DNA from: CAYNEO01 sp964396245
GTDB lineage: Bacteria; Zixibacteria; MSB-5A5; GN15; FEB-12
Length of the DNA stretch: 64,000 bases
Assembly (NCBI GenBank): GCA_964396245.1
Contig: CAYNEO010000012.1
Span: 13,651 to 77,650 of the forward strand
Direction of reading: 5' to 3'
Shown: piece after piece, positions 53,367-62,441 of the stretch
How the letters are laid out: every line of letters begins with the position of its first letter
Numbering within the stretch: the first letter of the stretch is position 1
Program-made: the position numbers and the translations under genes
Notes under the pieces: model-generated
Seen by the model: only the letters and a program-made list of their open reading frames with translations
What the model was told of the DNA's origin: nothing
The model's database searches: none

Positions 53367-54881
53367 ATGATATCTGCGAATTCATTGAGAGAGAAGTCGG
53401 CTCACTACGTCATCGATCTCGTTCTCGCCAATGACAGAATGCGCAAACTCGGGTTGAAGTATGCGCTGAAGAAACTGCATGAGACTATGGTTGAGGACAC
53501 CGATGAATACACCGAGCCGATCCGCGAGGAGCGGTACCTGATTCTCAGGAATCTGCTCTACGCGACCGACCGAAGCCTTGCCAACAAGAACATCTCGGCA
53601 AGAGTGCGGGAAAAGATCCTGAAAAACTTCATGGGCAAGGTCTTCAAGAAGGTTAACAAGGAGGCGACGGAAGTTTTCAAGGCGAAGTACGGCCGTCGGC
53701 CACCCGGCTTCATGACAATCAGTCCCACCCAGCGATGCAACCTGAAGTGTCCCGACTGCTATGCGTCCGCTCCGGAAAAACTCGCCCAGGGCCAGCAGCT
53801 GTCATTCGACGTTGTCGATCGGATGATTACTGACAAGAAGCGCCTCTGGGGTTCATACTTCACCGTAATTTCCGGCGGCGAGCCATTCATGTGGAAGACT
53901 GACGGCAAGACGATCTTTGACATTTTCGAAAAGCACGATGACAGTTACTTCATGATGTACACCAATGGTACGACAATTACCAGGAAGGTAGCGGAACGGA
54001 TGGCCGACGTCGGCAATGTGACGCCGTCCATATCGGTCGAAGGCTCGGCCGAAACCACCGACCGCCGCCGGGGCAAAGGCGCCTACGACAAGATCCTTCG
54101 TGCCATGGGCTATCTCAGAGAGGTCGGCGTTCCGTTCGGTATTTCGGCAACCGCCACCCGGTTCAACGCCGAAGAAATCATGAGCGACGAATTCGTTGAC
54201 TTCTTCTTCAAAGAACAGGGCGCACTGTACGGTTGGGTCTTCCAGTACATGCCGATTGGTACTCATCCGACACTCGAGTTAATGGTGACGCCCGAACAAC
54301 GCAAGTGGATGTTTGAGCGCGAACAGTACTTCCTGCGCGAAAAACAAATTTTCTATCCTGACTTCTGGAACAGCGGCGTATTGGCTGAAGGCTGCCTGGC
54401 CGCCGGTCGCCCGGGCGGTTACCTGTATGTCGATTGGCACGGCAATGTTACGCCCTGTGTCTTTTTCCCGTACTCGGTGCATAATATCAATGACGTATAC
54501 GCCGGCGGCGGGTCGCTCAACGATGTCCTCGAATCACAGCTGTTTTACGACATCCGCGAGTTCCAGGAAGAACGCGGTTACTGCCGGTGCGGCATGGCCG
54601 TCAAGAATATGATCGCGCCGTGCGCCATACGCGACCACTACTCCCTCGCCTATGACTCCATCGTCGCCTCGGGAGCGGTGCCCATCGATAAGAATGCCAA
54701 AGACGCCATCGAAGACGAGCGGTACCGTGACGGACTCATCAAGTACGGGCAGAAATTCCAGTCGCTGACCGATCCTTACTGGAAGGAAACGTACCTGCCC
54801 AGGCCGGAGCCGACATTTAAGGAGTCCGGAGAGCTGGACCTTTCGGTGGGCTCCAGCGCCGTCCGGCGCCGGCTGCGGTAA
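53367..54881 (+). CDS. Radical SAM protein with SPASM-like C-terminal Cys cluster
   Basis: 504 residues. Radical-SAM motif CNLKCPDC (CxxxCxxC) at about residue 127, SAM-binding SGGEPFMW, and a C-terminal set of cysteines (CLAAG, then TPCVFFPY, then CRCGM to APCAIRDHY) that can hold auxiliary clusters, as in SPASM/twitch enzymes. The N-terminal 100 residues are helical and unassigned. Related proteins are called radical-SAM proteins of unknown function or act in peptide or cofactor modification. No precursor peptide gene is apparent next to it. A strong terminator follows. Confidence 0.86.
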   Translation: MISANSLREKSAHYVIDLVLANDRMRKLGLKYALKKLHETMVEDTDEYTEPIREERYLILRNLLYATDRSLANKNISARVREKILKNFMGKVFKKVNKEATEVFKAKYGRRPPGFMTISPTQRCNLKCPDCYASAPEKLAQGQQLSFDVVDRMITDKKRLWGSYFTVISGGEPFMWKTDGKTIFDIFEKHDDSYFMMYTNGTTITRKVAERMADVGNVTPSISVEGSAETTDRRRGKGAYDKILRAMGYLREVGVPFGISATATRFNAEEIMSDEFVDFFFKEQGALYGWVFQYMPIGTHPTLELMVTPEQRKWMFEREQYFLREKQIFYPDFWNSGVLAEGCLAAGRPGGYLYVDWHGNVTPCVFFPYSVHNINDVYAGGGSLNDVLESQLFYDIREFQEERGYCRCGMAVKNMIAPCAIRDHYSLAYDSIVASGAVPIDKNAKDAIEDERYRDGLIKYGQKFQSLTDPYWKETYLPRPEPTFKESGELDLSVGSSAVRRRLR

Positions 54882-54925
54882 CCAATATTCGGCTGAGACA
54901 AGCAGCCGCCTCTATAAATGAATCA

Positions 54926-54955
54926 GGCGGGACCCTGAAGGTCCCGCCTTTATTT
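54926..54955 (+). terminator. Intrinsic terminator after the radical-SAM gene
   Basis: GGCGGGACC (54926-54934), loop CTGAA, GGTCCCGCC (54940-54948), then TTTATTT. A perfect 9-bp stem with a U-rich tail, 45 bases after the stop. Confidence 0.88.
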
Positions 54956-54986
54956 CGCCTGGATTCGAGCTCTTCCAGCGTTGCGA

Positions 54987-55559
54987 TCATTGCTCCTTGA
55001 CACGCAAGAGCGTCACTACCTCCTCGAACGCGCCTTCGGTCTCCATGAGTTCACCAACGAACGCCTGCAACTGCTCCGTTGTCCCGGTCAGGACAGTACG
55101 CTCGGCGTGTATCTCGTACGGTATCGTGTCCGCACTCGATTCCATGAATTTGGATAACCAGTCCTCATCGATCATGAACACTCTCAGGGTGTCCTTAGCC
55201 AGCTCGATCCGGTAGAATGAGTGCACCGACAGTAAATGCAGCTTGTAGAAATCATCGATGTCGACATCGTAGTAGTCCGGATACAAATCCATGAACAACT
55301 CGCCGTTCAGGCGCGTCAAGCGGACGTCGAAACTGAAGACCACGCCGGAATCGACGCTGCCGGTCAGGTCGTAGGCTGTTTCCGCCGTTTGCTGGAATTG
55401 AAACTGATCGTTGGAGTCTTCCTCGGACCACACGCCCACCAGGTCCGGCTCGAAGATCGTTTCTTCTTCGCTATACATCGGGTTTAGCGTCACCGGCGGG
55501 AAACAACCTGCCAGAATCATCAACCCCGTCACGATCATTGCGGCAGTCAGACCTTTCAT
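54987..55559 (-). CDS. Hypothetical lipoprotein
   Basis: 190 residues. The signal peptide ends in a clear lipobox (MILAGC), so the mature protein starts at Cys19 and is lipid-anchored. The mature part begins with a proline-rich linker and contains FEPDLVGVWSEED, a typical start of lipocalin-like or META-like beta barrels in FCB bacteria. No further match. ATG 55559 starts right at the signal peptide; a frame 12 codons longer is not needed. Confidence 0.75.
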   Translation of the reverse strand: MKGLTAAMIVTGLMILAGCFPPVTLNPMYSEEETIFEPDLVGVWSEEDSNDQFQFQQTAETAYDLTGSVDSGVVFSFDVRLTRLNGELFMDLYPDYYDVDIDDFYKLHLLSVHSFYRIELAKDTLRVFMIDEDWLSKFMESSADTIPYEIHAERTVLTGTTEQLQAFVGELMETEGAFEEVVTLLRVKEQ

Positions 55560-55780
55560 ATCATCCGTCCTTTCTGCTACTGTCAACCACCCCATGAGGA
55601 ATCATCCGGCTGTCATCCAAACCTTGCTCCCGTGCGCTGGTCACGAATGGATATATGGAACCTCTCCGGTACCGAACAATTAAAGCGATCCACTCGCGTA
55701 TCCGGCAAGTAAAATCCGGCGTTACGAAAAGCCGGTCGGGGCCCGGGAACTATGACGAAGCGGCCGGTCCTTCGGCCGTT

Positions 55781-57232
55781 CTAATTGGATGACTTATAAC
55801 GCGGGTCGCTCATCCAGCTCTGGTAGAACGATCCGGCGGCAATCTGAAATGCTTCCGGTGTAAGGGCGTCGCGCATCCGGGCATCACGCTCCTGAAACAT
55901 CTGCTGCCACAGGTTGACATTATCTCCCGACAGGTCATTCGAGGGAATCACGCGTCGACTGGCAACAAACGGATCCTCGTCGCCGTACCACCATGTCGGA
56001 TTGAGAAACTGTGTCCCGAATTCACGCTCGTAAAACGACTGGTTGAGGTCGATCGCACTGCCCGGGAAGTGCATGTATCCGTGACAGGCCCACATCAGAG
56101 TGGATGGCCCGCGACTCAACTCGGAATCGACAAAGGCAAACGTTTCCCGGAGAGTCTCCCGGGTTTCCCCCGGGTGATTGAAAATAAGATTGGCTCCGTG
56201 GACAACTCCCTGCTCGGAGAGCAGGTGACTCGTCTGACGGAACCGCTCGAGGAACTTCTCCGGTTGCTTGCTCTTGTTCATCAGCCTGAGCATGGTCGAT
56301 GAACAGCTTTCGACTCCAAACTGGAGTTCGATTTTCAGCTTCCCCAGCAGCTTGATATCTTCCTCGTCGAGATATTCCGGCCGGGTTTCGAAAAGGATGT
56401 ACGGCGATGGATTCAGGTCCACGAGGCGGTGCAGAAACTCCTTGCGCCATTCCGGCCGTACGCCGAAACAGGCGTCACCCAGGCCTATCCCGGAAACCTG
56501 GTAGCGCTCGGATATAGTCCTCACCTGTTCAATCGCCCGCTCCGGCGACATGGGCCGCCAGCAATGATCTTTCAGCGTCTCCATGCAAAACGAGCACTCG
56601 AACGGACATCCGCGCGAGAGAAACACTGTCAGCGTACTGATACCGTCGGAGAACTCGGAACGCACGACATCATCTACAAGGTCCCAGTCGATATCGGGAA
56701 AGTGCTCGGGGTGGACCGTCGGCCCGGTCATGGTTACCGTCTTCGCCGGACGGCCGCTCTTCTCGAATGACTCGATAATTTCTTTAAGCGCCAGCTCACC
56801 CTCACCGCGCACGACGTAGTCGATAATATTTTCCTCGGAAACGAAATCATCCGGCCGGGCTGTCGGGTGATATCCGCCAACCACAATCAGCCGGTCAGGA
56901 AAGAGCTCCCGGGCAATACGGGCCGTTGACATCGTTGCCGTATAGGAAAGGCTGGTCCAGCAAGAGATCGCGAGGATGTCGAAGGCACGCTGTTGCAGGA
57001 AGTCCCGCACGCGACGTTCAAATCGCTTTATCTGTGCGGCGGTCGACGGACGGGCGACCTGTAACTCAAAGTCGGCATATTCCACCGGATAGAACTGGGA
57101 AAGATACGAGGCCAGCGCCAGCTGCGATGCTTTCACCTCGTCGCGGTGCATCCATTCGGGATAGTGAAACAGCGACGGGTACACAAACAGGATGGATGGC
57201 CTGGTGTTCCTGTCAGGAGCGGCTTCCTGCAC
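55781..57232 (-). CDS. B12-binding-type radical SAM enzyme
   Basis: 483 residues. The N-terminal region (about 10-160) resembles a cobalamin-binding Rossmann domain (ILFVYPSLFHYPEWM, then ILAISCWTSLSY, then LIVVGGYHPTARPDDF), though the cobalamin-ligating DxHxxG motif is not obvious. The radical-SAM core (about 195-400) has CPFECSFC (CxxxCxxC). Such enzymes do methylations, ring formation or other modifications of lipids and natural products. Start taken as GTG 57232 with GGAG ten bases upstream; a longer frame starting at a TTG near 57310 runs through a repeat-like stretch. No partner genes are recognisable. Confidence 0.8.
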   Translation of the reverse strand: MQEAAPDRNTRPSILFVYPSLFHYPEWMHRDEVKASQLALASYLSQFYPVEYADFELQVARPSTAAQIKRFERRVRDFLQQRAFDILAISCWTSLSYTATMSTARIARELFPDRLIVVGGYHPTARPDDFVSEENIIDYVVRGEGELALKEIIESFEKSGRPAKTVTMTGPTVHPEHFPDIDWDLVDDVVRSEFSDGISTLTVFLSRGCPFECSFCMETLKDHCWRPMSPERAIEQVRTISERYQVSGIGLGDACFGVRPEWRKEFLHRLVDLNPSPYILFETRPEYLDEEDIKLLGKLKIELQFGVESCSSTMLRLMNKSKQPEKFLERFRQTSHLLSEQGVVHGANLIFNHPGETRETLRETFAFVDSELSRGPSTLMWACHGYMHFPGSAIDLNQSFYEREFGTQFLNPTWWYGDEDPFVASRRVIPSNDLSGDNVNLWQQMFQERDARMRDALTPEAFQIAAGSFYQSWMSDPRYKSSN

Positions 57233-57276
57233 GTCAATTGTTCTCCTGCATTGCCTGCGGCGAAAGTCAGGTACGG

Positions 57277-57320
57277 GATGACGAAATCGGCCCACTTTTG
57301 TCGGTGACAATCTCGCCGAT
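57277..57320. repeat. Diverged copy of the GGTGACGAAATCTCG-type repeat
   Basis: GATGACGAAATCGG followed by CGGTGACAATCTCGCCGATG. It shares GTGAC/GAAATC/TCTCGCC blocks with the element at 42096-42150. It lies between the B12-type radical-SAM and aldo-keto reductase genes, where it cannot obviously serve a sigma-54 promoter. Confidence 0.35.
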
Positions 57321-57550
57321 GCCGGTCAAATGCGATACAAGACAAATATGGTGGCGCCTGCACTCAGTGTCAATGCCTATCTCCGGCGCGCGACACCACG
57401 GTAGCCCTCAGTGTCTATCGCTCGCACACAACGCAGCCGAACAACCACCGCCCGCCGTGCGTTTATGTAGGCAACACACCATAAGAGTTGATATCGAACG
57501 GTGACAGAAATTGAACATGCTTCGAGACAAATGACACACGGAGATTGATT

Positions 57551-58600
57551 ATGCGTTACAAGCTGCTTGGTAACAGTGGATTGCGGGTATCGGAGTTGTG
57601 CCTCGGGACGATGACCTTCGGCGAAGAATGGGGGTGGGGAGCATCAAAAAGCGAAAGCCGGAAGATTTTCGATATGTTTGTCGAGGCCGGCGGTAATTTT
57701 ATCGACACCGCCAACCGCTACACCGAAGGAACCAGTGAAAAATTCGTCGGCGAGTTTATCTCCGACATGCGCGAACAGATCGTGCTGGCGACAAAATACA
57801 CCCTCTACACCAAACAGGGAGACCCGAACGCCGCCGGCAACCACAGAAAAAACATGGTCCAGGCCCTCGAAAACAGCCTGCGCCGACTCAAGACCGATTA
57901 TATCGACCTGTACTGGGTGCACGCCTATGACTACATGACGCCGGTCGAAGAGATGATGCGGGCGCTCGACGATATGGTCCGGGCCGGGAAAGTACTCTAT
58001 ATCGGCGTGTCCGATACGCCCGCCTGGGTCGTCTCGCAGGCCAACACGATGGCGAAGCTTCGCGGCTGGACGCCGTTCTCGGCCCTTCAAATCGAATACA
58101 GCCTCATCGCGCGAACGCCGGAAAGGGATTTGCTCCCCATGGCAAGGGCGTTTGATCTGGCCGTCACCCCGTGGGGAGCCATCGGAGGAGGCGTCCTGAC
58201 AGGCAAGTACAACAAGAAAAAACGTGAAGACTCCGAGACGTACCGGTACAAAGACGATGAAAAAACAAGCAGGACCAGCGACCAGAATCTGGCGATCGCC
58301 GAAGAAGTGGTTAAAATCGCCGATGAAATGGGCGTATCGCCGGCCGTGGTCGCAATCAATTGGACTCGTCAGCAACCCGGGCTGTCCATCCCGATTATCG
58401 GAGTCAGGACCGCTAAACAGCTGAAAGATGACCTGGAATGCCTCGATCATCCACTCTCTGACGAGCACTTGAAGCGCCTCGATGAGATCAGCAAGATCGA
58501 ACTCGGGTTCCCGCACGATATGCTGAACCGGGAGTTCTTCCAGAATCTGGTATACGCCGGTACTTACGACAAGATTGATAACCATCGGTCCTTCAGATAA
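57551..58600 (+). CDS. Aldo/keto reductase
   Basis: 349 residues. NADPH-dependent (alpha/beta)8 barrel: substrate/cofactor-binding GNSGLRVSELCLGTMTFGEEWGWG, catalytic Asp and Tyr in GNFIDTANRYTEG, Lys in VLATKYTL and His in YWVHAYD. The C-terminal NADPH-binding segment is PIIGVRTAKQL. Closest to the YajO/Kv-beta-like AKR group. GGAG precedes ATG 57551. Substrate unknown. Confidence 0.9.
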   Translation: MRYKLLGNSGLRVSELCLGTMTFGEEWGWGASKSESRKIFDMFVEAGGNFIDTANRYTEGTSEKFVGEFISDMREQIVLATKYTLYTKQGDPNAAGNHRKNMVQALENSLRRLKTDYIDLYWVHAYDYMTPVEEMMRALDDMVRAGKVLYIGVSDTPAWVVSQANTMAKLRGWTPFSALQIEYSLIARTPERDLLPMARAFDLAVTPWGAIGGGVLTGKYNKKKREDSETYRYKDDEKTSRTSDQNLAIAEEVVKIADEMGVSPAVVAINWTRQQPGLSIPIIGVRTAKQLKDDLECLDHPLSDEHLKRLDEISKIELGFPHDMLNREFFQNLVYAGTYDKIDNHRSFR

Positions 58601-58724
58601 AACCTGCCGCTGATTTGTGGGGACGGGGCCGCCGGCGCTCCGCCCCCGATTCACTCAAGACACTGCTTGTCAATAACTTGGCGGTTAGCCGGAATTACTC
58701 TCGCGTTTTTCTCAATAATGTGAT

Positions 58725-58752
58725 TTGACAGGCGAAACTTTCTGACTATACT
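58725..58752 (+). promoter_or_regulatory. Sigma-70 promoter of the membrane-protein/regulator pair
   Basis: Exact TTGACA (58725-58730), 16 bases, TATACT (58747-58752). Predicted start near 58759, about 77 bases before GTG 58836. Confidence 0.7.
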
Positions 58753-58835
58753 CACGTAGATTAGTCTGTAGCACAAACCGATATGCCGAGCAGACAGTAT
58801 CGCCATCTTGTCTGGCGGCGAAATGGAGGTGTAAA

Positions 58836-59462
58836 GTGGCTCAGGATAATCAGGGCTCACAAGCCAAAATCAGAAAACTGGAAAAGAAAATTTACCTCAC
58901 CTATCATATGGATGGGTTGTGGGATATATTTCTCGGAATCACGATGCTCTGTTTTGCCGCAGCAACGTGGTTGGAGTCAATCGTATTATTCGCCATCATG
59001 CCGGCCATACTTTTCCCGACCGCCAAGAAGACCAAGGAGTCATTTGCCCGCCGTCGCCTTGGCCATGTCGAGTTCTCCCCGGAGCGTCGCGCCAGGGAGA
59101 ATACCGGCCGGATGATCATGTCGGTGCTGCTCACCGCTTCGGTTGTCCTCGGCCTTCTCGTATTCATGGCATACTGGACGACGCGCCCCTTGAGCGAATG
59201 GGTGCGGAGTCTCGGCTTGATTCCCTTCGGGTTTGTTATCGCCATCCTGCTGGCATCGGCGGGTGCGGCCTACGGCATCATGCGCTTTATCCCCTACGCC
59301 TTCTTTGTGATTGTCACGTTTGTCGCAGTTCAACTGGCACACGCCCACCCGTCGATCAACTTTCTCGTCCCCGGCGGTCTGTTCCTGCTCATCGGGCTCG
59401 GCCTGCTTATCCGATTCGTACGGAAGTACCCGGCGCCGGCTGTGGAGAACGGCCATGAGTGA
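58836..59462 (+). CDS. Membrane protein of unknown function
   Basis: 208 residues with five or six hydrophobic helices (IFLGITMLCFAAATWLESIV, SVLLTASVVLGLLVFMAYW, LIPFGFVIAILLASAGAAYG, IPYAFFVIVTFVAVQLAHA, LVPGGLFLLIGLGLLIRF). The N terminus is a charged helix. GGAGG precedes GTG 58836. Its end overlaps the start of a winged-helix regulator by 8 bases, so the two are coexpressed; such pairs are common in Bacteria and Archaea, role unknown. Confidence 0.75.
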   Translation: MAQDNQGSQAKIRKLEKKIYLTYHMDGLWDIFLGITMLCFAAATWLESIVLFAIMPAILFPTAKKTKESFARRRLGHVEFSPERRARENTGRMIMSVLLTASVVLGLLVFMAYWTTRPLSEWVRSLGLIPFGFVIAILLASAGAAYGIMRFIPYAFFVIVTFVAVQLAHAHPSINFLVPGGLFLLIGLGLLIRFVRKYPAPAVENGHE

Positions 59463-59784
59463 CGGGGGAAAAGACAGCGAACACTCGGGGGCATTTGACG
59501 GTATCGACCGCACAATACATGAACCGGCCCGCCTGATGATTATGGCTTACCTGTATGTGGTCGACAGCGCCGATTTCCTCTTTCTCGAACGCCAGACCGG
59601 CCTGACACGGGGAAACCTGTCGTCCCATCTGACCAGGCTCGAGGCAGCCGGGTACGTGGAAATCACCAAGGAATTCGTTGAGAAGATTCCGCGGACTATC
59701 CTGCGGCTGACGCCGACCGGACGGGCGGCGTTTCAGGAATACCGCCAGAGTATGAAAGAAATCCTCGACGGATTACCTGACTAG
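59455..59784 (+). CDS. Small winged-helix transcription regulator (MarR/HTH-27 type)
   Basis: 109 residues, a single winged-helix domain: IHEPARLMIMAYLYVVDSADF, recognition helix TRGNLSSHLTRLEAAGYVEI, and wing with PRTILRLTPTGRAAFQEY. This is the PF13601-type domain that often pairs with a small membrane protein. ATG 59455 overlaps the membrane gene and has GGAGAA upstream. Probably regulates this two-gene unit. Confidence 0.85.
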   Translation: MSDGGKDSEHSGAFDGIDRTIHEPARLMIMAYLYVVDSADFLFLERQTGLTRGNLSSHLTRLEAAGYVEITKEFVEKIPRTILRLTPTGRAAFQEYRQSMKEILDGLPD

Positions 59785-59814
59785 GTCTTCATTTGCACCG
59801 GGGCGGGCGATGGC

Positions 59815-60366
59815 TCAGTCCTCGTCAGCCCCCTCCCCCTGCTCATGTCCTTCGTGCTCGCCACCCAGCGTCTCTCGCAGATGCTGATAGTCCTCCGGAG
59901 TGACGTTCGGCAGCGTCTTGACAAACGCCACGATGTCCCAGATCTGCTCGTCGGTGTGGTTTACTCCGAACGCCGGCATGCCGGTCATCTTGATCCCGTG
60001 TTTGGTTACCCAGAAAATTTCCGACGGCTCGGCGTGGGCAGCCACCTTGTGCAACGGGGGGGCTTTGGGGTACAGGCCCTCGGCGAACTCCTCGGGTTTG
60101 ACGCCCGGGGCGCCGTGACAATCGACGCAGGTCTCGTTGTAATGCTCAAATCCCCTGGCGATCATCAGTGAATCCGAAAGATCGGGGACCACGATATCGT
60201 CAGTACGATGTTCAATGGAATTTTCCTTCAGGTTATTAATTGTCCACATCGTAAAGGAGTTGTGGTGGGCGGTAGCCGCGATGTTATACCATCCGGAATA
60301 GATGAAAATGAGAAACCCTGCGACGACGATGGCCGCAACGACTAAGAGGGTGATCAGAACCTTCAT
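59815..60366 (-). CDS. Membrane-anchored monoheme cytochrome c
   Basis: 183 residues. An N-terminal membrane helix (VLITLLVVAAIVVAGFLIFIY) anchors a periplasmic class I cytochrome c domain: heme site CVDCH, distal Met ligand in MTGMPAFG, and the final helix WDIVAFVKTLP. An acidic, His-rich tail ends the protein. Probably carries electrons in the periplasm. The start has GGAGGATCA just upstream. Faces away from the regulator pair and stands alone. Confidence 0.88.
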   Translation of the reverse strand: MKVLITLLVVAAIVVAGFLIFIYSGWYNIAATAHHNSFTMWTINNLKENSIEHRTDDIVVPDLSDSLMIARGFEHYNETCVDCHGAPGVKPEEFAEGLYPKAPPLHKVAAHAEPSEIFWVTKHGIKMTGMPAFGVNHTDEQIWDIVAFVKTLPNVTPEDYQHLRETLGGEHEGHEQGEGADED

Positions 60367-60540
60367 TGATCCTCCGCGATTGTTAAATCTCCCGGCCGAT
60401 CTCTTGCACGGCTCCCTGACCCGGGCTTTCCTTGAATGGGAAATAGGTTACAGTCCCAATAGCACTAAAACAATGCCGCCGGGTGATAGTTCGCGCCATA
60501 TCCGTGCAAGCCGGGGGCGGGTTAATGCATCGTATAGAAA

Positions 60541-60569
60541 AAGCAGGGCTTTTTACAAAAGCCCTGCTT
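60541..60569 (-). terminator. Intrinsic terminator of the HtrA protease gene
   Basis: Thirteen-base perfect stem (AAGCAGGGCTTTT and its complement) with a 3-base loop, followed on the minus strand by TTTTTC, 29 bases beyond the protease stop at 60598. The rest of the 231-base gap contains no gene. Confidence 0.9.
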
Positions 60570-60597
60570 CGTGGATATGGTTTGTGCCGCTTCTTTC

Positions 60598-62103
60598 TTA
60601 CAGCGTAAATGCTATATAGAAACTGTTTCCCTGTCGCGATATCCGGAGAAGCACAGTCTCGCCGGACTTCTTGCTCGATATCACGTTATTGAATTCCGCC
60701 ACGTTCTTGATCGGCTGCCTGTTGACCGATACGATGAGATCGCCCTGCCGCAGCCCGGAGCGGAACGCGCCACTGGTCTGGTCGATAGATGTCACGACAA
60801 CACCCGTCATGTTGGCGTTAAGACCATACTGCCGGGCCAGATCAGCGCTAAGATTGCTCACCGAGAAGCCGAGCTTCTGCTGGACAGTGCTCGAACCCGG
60901 GCCGGCGGCCATAGTTGACGGCAGTTCACCGAGCGTGACAGTCACATCCATCATTTTACCGTCCCGATTGATTCCCAGTGTCACTTTCGTACCCGGTGCG
61001 GTCGCCGCAATCTGATTGCGCAGCTCCACCGTATTCTTCACGTTCTTGCCGTTAACCGAGGTAATAATATCTCCGGCTTTCAAACCGGCCGAATCCGCCG
61101 GACTGTCAGCGACAACATCGCCGATCAAGGCGCCGCTTGTCTGGGTCAATTTCATAGCATTGGCAATCTGCTGGTTGATATCCTGAATCGAAACGCCCAG
61201 CCAACCGCGAACGACCTTACCGGAAGTAATCAGCGCATTCATAATGCGGACTGCCATATTGGAAGGAACGGCAAATCCGATCCCCTGGAAACCGCCGCTC
61301 TGACTGACGATCGCGGAATTGATTCCGACCAGTTCGCCATCCATATTGACCAGCGGGCCTCCGGAATTACCGGGGTTGATGGCCGCATCCGTCTGAATGA
61401 AATCTTCATAGTCAGCCAGCCCGATATTGGAACGCCCCACAGCACTCACAATACCCTGGGTCACCGTGTGGGCCAGATTCGGACTCATGGGACTGCCCAC
61501 GGCCATAACGAGCTCGCCGACCCGAAGCTTGTCGCTGTTCCCGATGCGGATGTATGGAAGATCGCCGGCCTCGATCTTGACCACCGCGATATCTGTCTGG
61601 GGATCAGCACCCACTACTTTGCCGGGATACTTCTTGCCGTCCAGCGTCCCGACCGTGATACTGTCGGCGCCGTCAATGACGTGATTGTTGGTCAGGATAT
61701 AACCGTCGGTAGAGACTATGACGCCCGAGCCGAGACCCTGTTGAACATAGCTCTGCCCCTGTCCTTGCTGATTTTGACTGTTTGGTCCCCCGAAGAAAAA
61801 CTGGAAGAACGGATCGTTAGCGAACGGGGACGTTCCGCTGCCGCTTATGATTTTCTCAGTTGATACGGTCACTACTGTTGGGATGACCTGGGCCGCAATG
61901 CCTACGAAGGCATTATTCAGGTCCTGGAGGTTATTGATCGGCCGATCGGCGGCCGAGACGACAGGCTCTTCCTGCGTAATCACCGGTTTCGCCTGCTTCT
62001 GGGCGACAGCGTCCGGGCCGGTCAGAGTCCACACTGAAAACGACAGGACGCTGATCAACGCGACACGCCACACCCACCGAGTAAGTAAGTTATGCTTTTC
62101 CAT
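60598..62103 (-). CDS. htrA: Do/HtrA-family periplasmic serine protease
   Basis: 501 residues from ATG 62103. The signal peptide/anchor (about 8-35) precedes a trypsin-like domain with His in LTNNHVIDGAD, Asp in TDIAVVKI and Ser in NPGNSGGPLV, so the triad is complete. Two PDZ domains follow (about 295-385, and 405-500 with SGLRQGDLIVSVN). A Gln/Gly-rich loop sits between the signal region and protease (SQNQQGQGQSYVQQG). Degrades or refolds damaged periplasmic proteins. An in-frame TTG at 62130 is an alternative start. Ends with a strong terminator. Confidence 0.92.
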   Translation of the reverse strand: MEKHNLLTRWVWRVALISVLSFSVWTLTGPDAVAQKQAKPVITQEEPVVSAADRPINNLQDLNNAFVGIAAQVIPTVVTVSTEKIISGSGTSPFANDPFFQFFFGGPNSQNQQGQGQSYVQQGLGSGVIVSTDGYILTNNHVIDGADSITVGTLDGKKYPGKVVGADPQTDIAVVKIEAGDLPYIRIGNSDKLRVGELVMAVGSPMSPNLAHTVTQGIVSAVGRSNIGLADYEDFIQTDAAINPGNSGGPLVNMDGELVGINSAIVSQSGGFQGIGFAVPSNMAVRIMNALITSGKVVRGWLGVSIQDINQQIANAMKLTQTSGALIGDVVADSPADSAGLKAGDIITSVNGKNVKNTVELRNQIAATAPGTKVTLGINRDGKMMDVTVTLGELPSTMAAGPGSSTVQQKLGFSVSNLSADLARQYGLNANMTGVVVTSIDQTSGAFRSGLRQGDLIVSVNRQPIKNVAEFNNVISSKKSGETVLLRISRQGNSFYIAFTL

Positions 62104-62441
62104 GTCCTTAAATACAATTCTTTCGGGCAACTGTTCCCGGCAAGGAGCATCTTCTCCCTGTTAATTTGCCGGTGACATGGATATCCGACTCTACGTAGCA
62201 TGCGCCGTGCATCTCGAGGCGGCCGGGAGCTGTCTCTGACCGGAAGACAACCATTTGGCCGATAGCGAGTTATTTGCACCGTTGAGAGCCCCGGCAAACA
62301 GGTGTCCGGTTTCGTTACAGGTGACATAACAGCAACGTGACAAAATCCCGGCGATCATTTCGACCAATTGATTGTTGATTGGTATGAGAGGGTGCAAATG
62401 ACACCCGCAATCAGTCTGACTCCCTAAACGGACCGAGGAGT
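62104..62441. other. Divergent intergenic region between htrA and marC-like gene
   Basis: 338 bases holding both promoters. An inverted repeat ACCAAT-N9-ATTGGT is at 62363-62383, about 60 bases before the MarC start. No heat-shock or extracytoplasmic-stress promoter could be assigned with confidence for htrA. Confidence 0.45.
62363..62383 (+). repeat. Inverted repeat upstream of the MarC-family gene
   Basis: ACCAAT-TGATTGTTG-ATTGGT, perfect 6-bp arms. Position suggests an operator for the plus-strand gene. Confidence 0.35.

Noticed and set aside
55690..55780. Terminator with CGGCC/GGCCG arms after the B12-type radical-SAM gene
   Set aside because: Short stem, large loop and no T-run; not distinguishable from GC-rich background.
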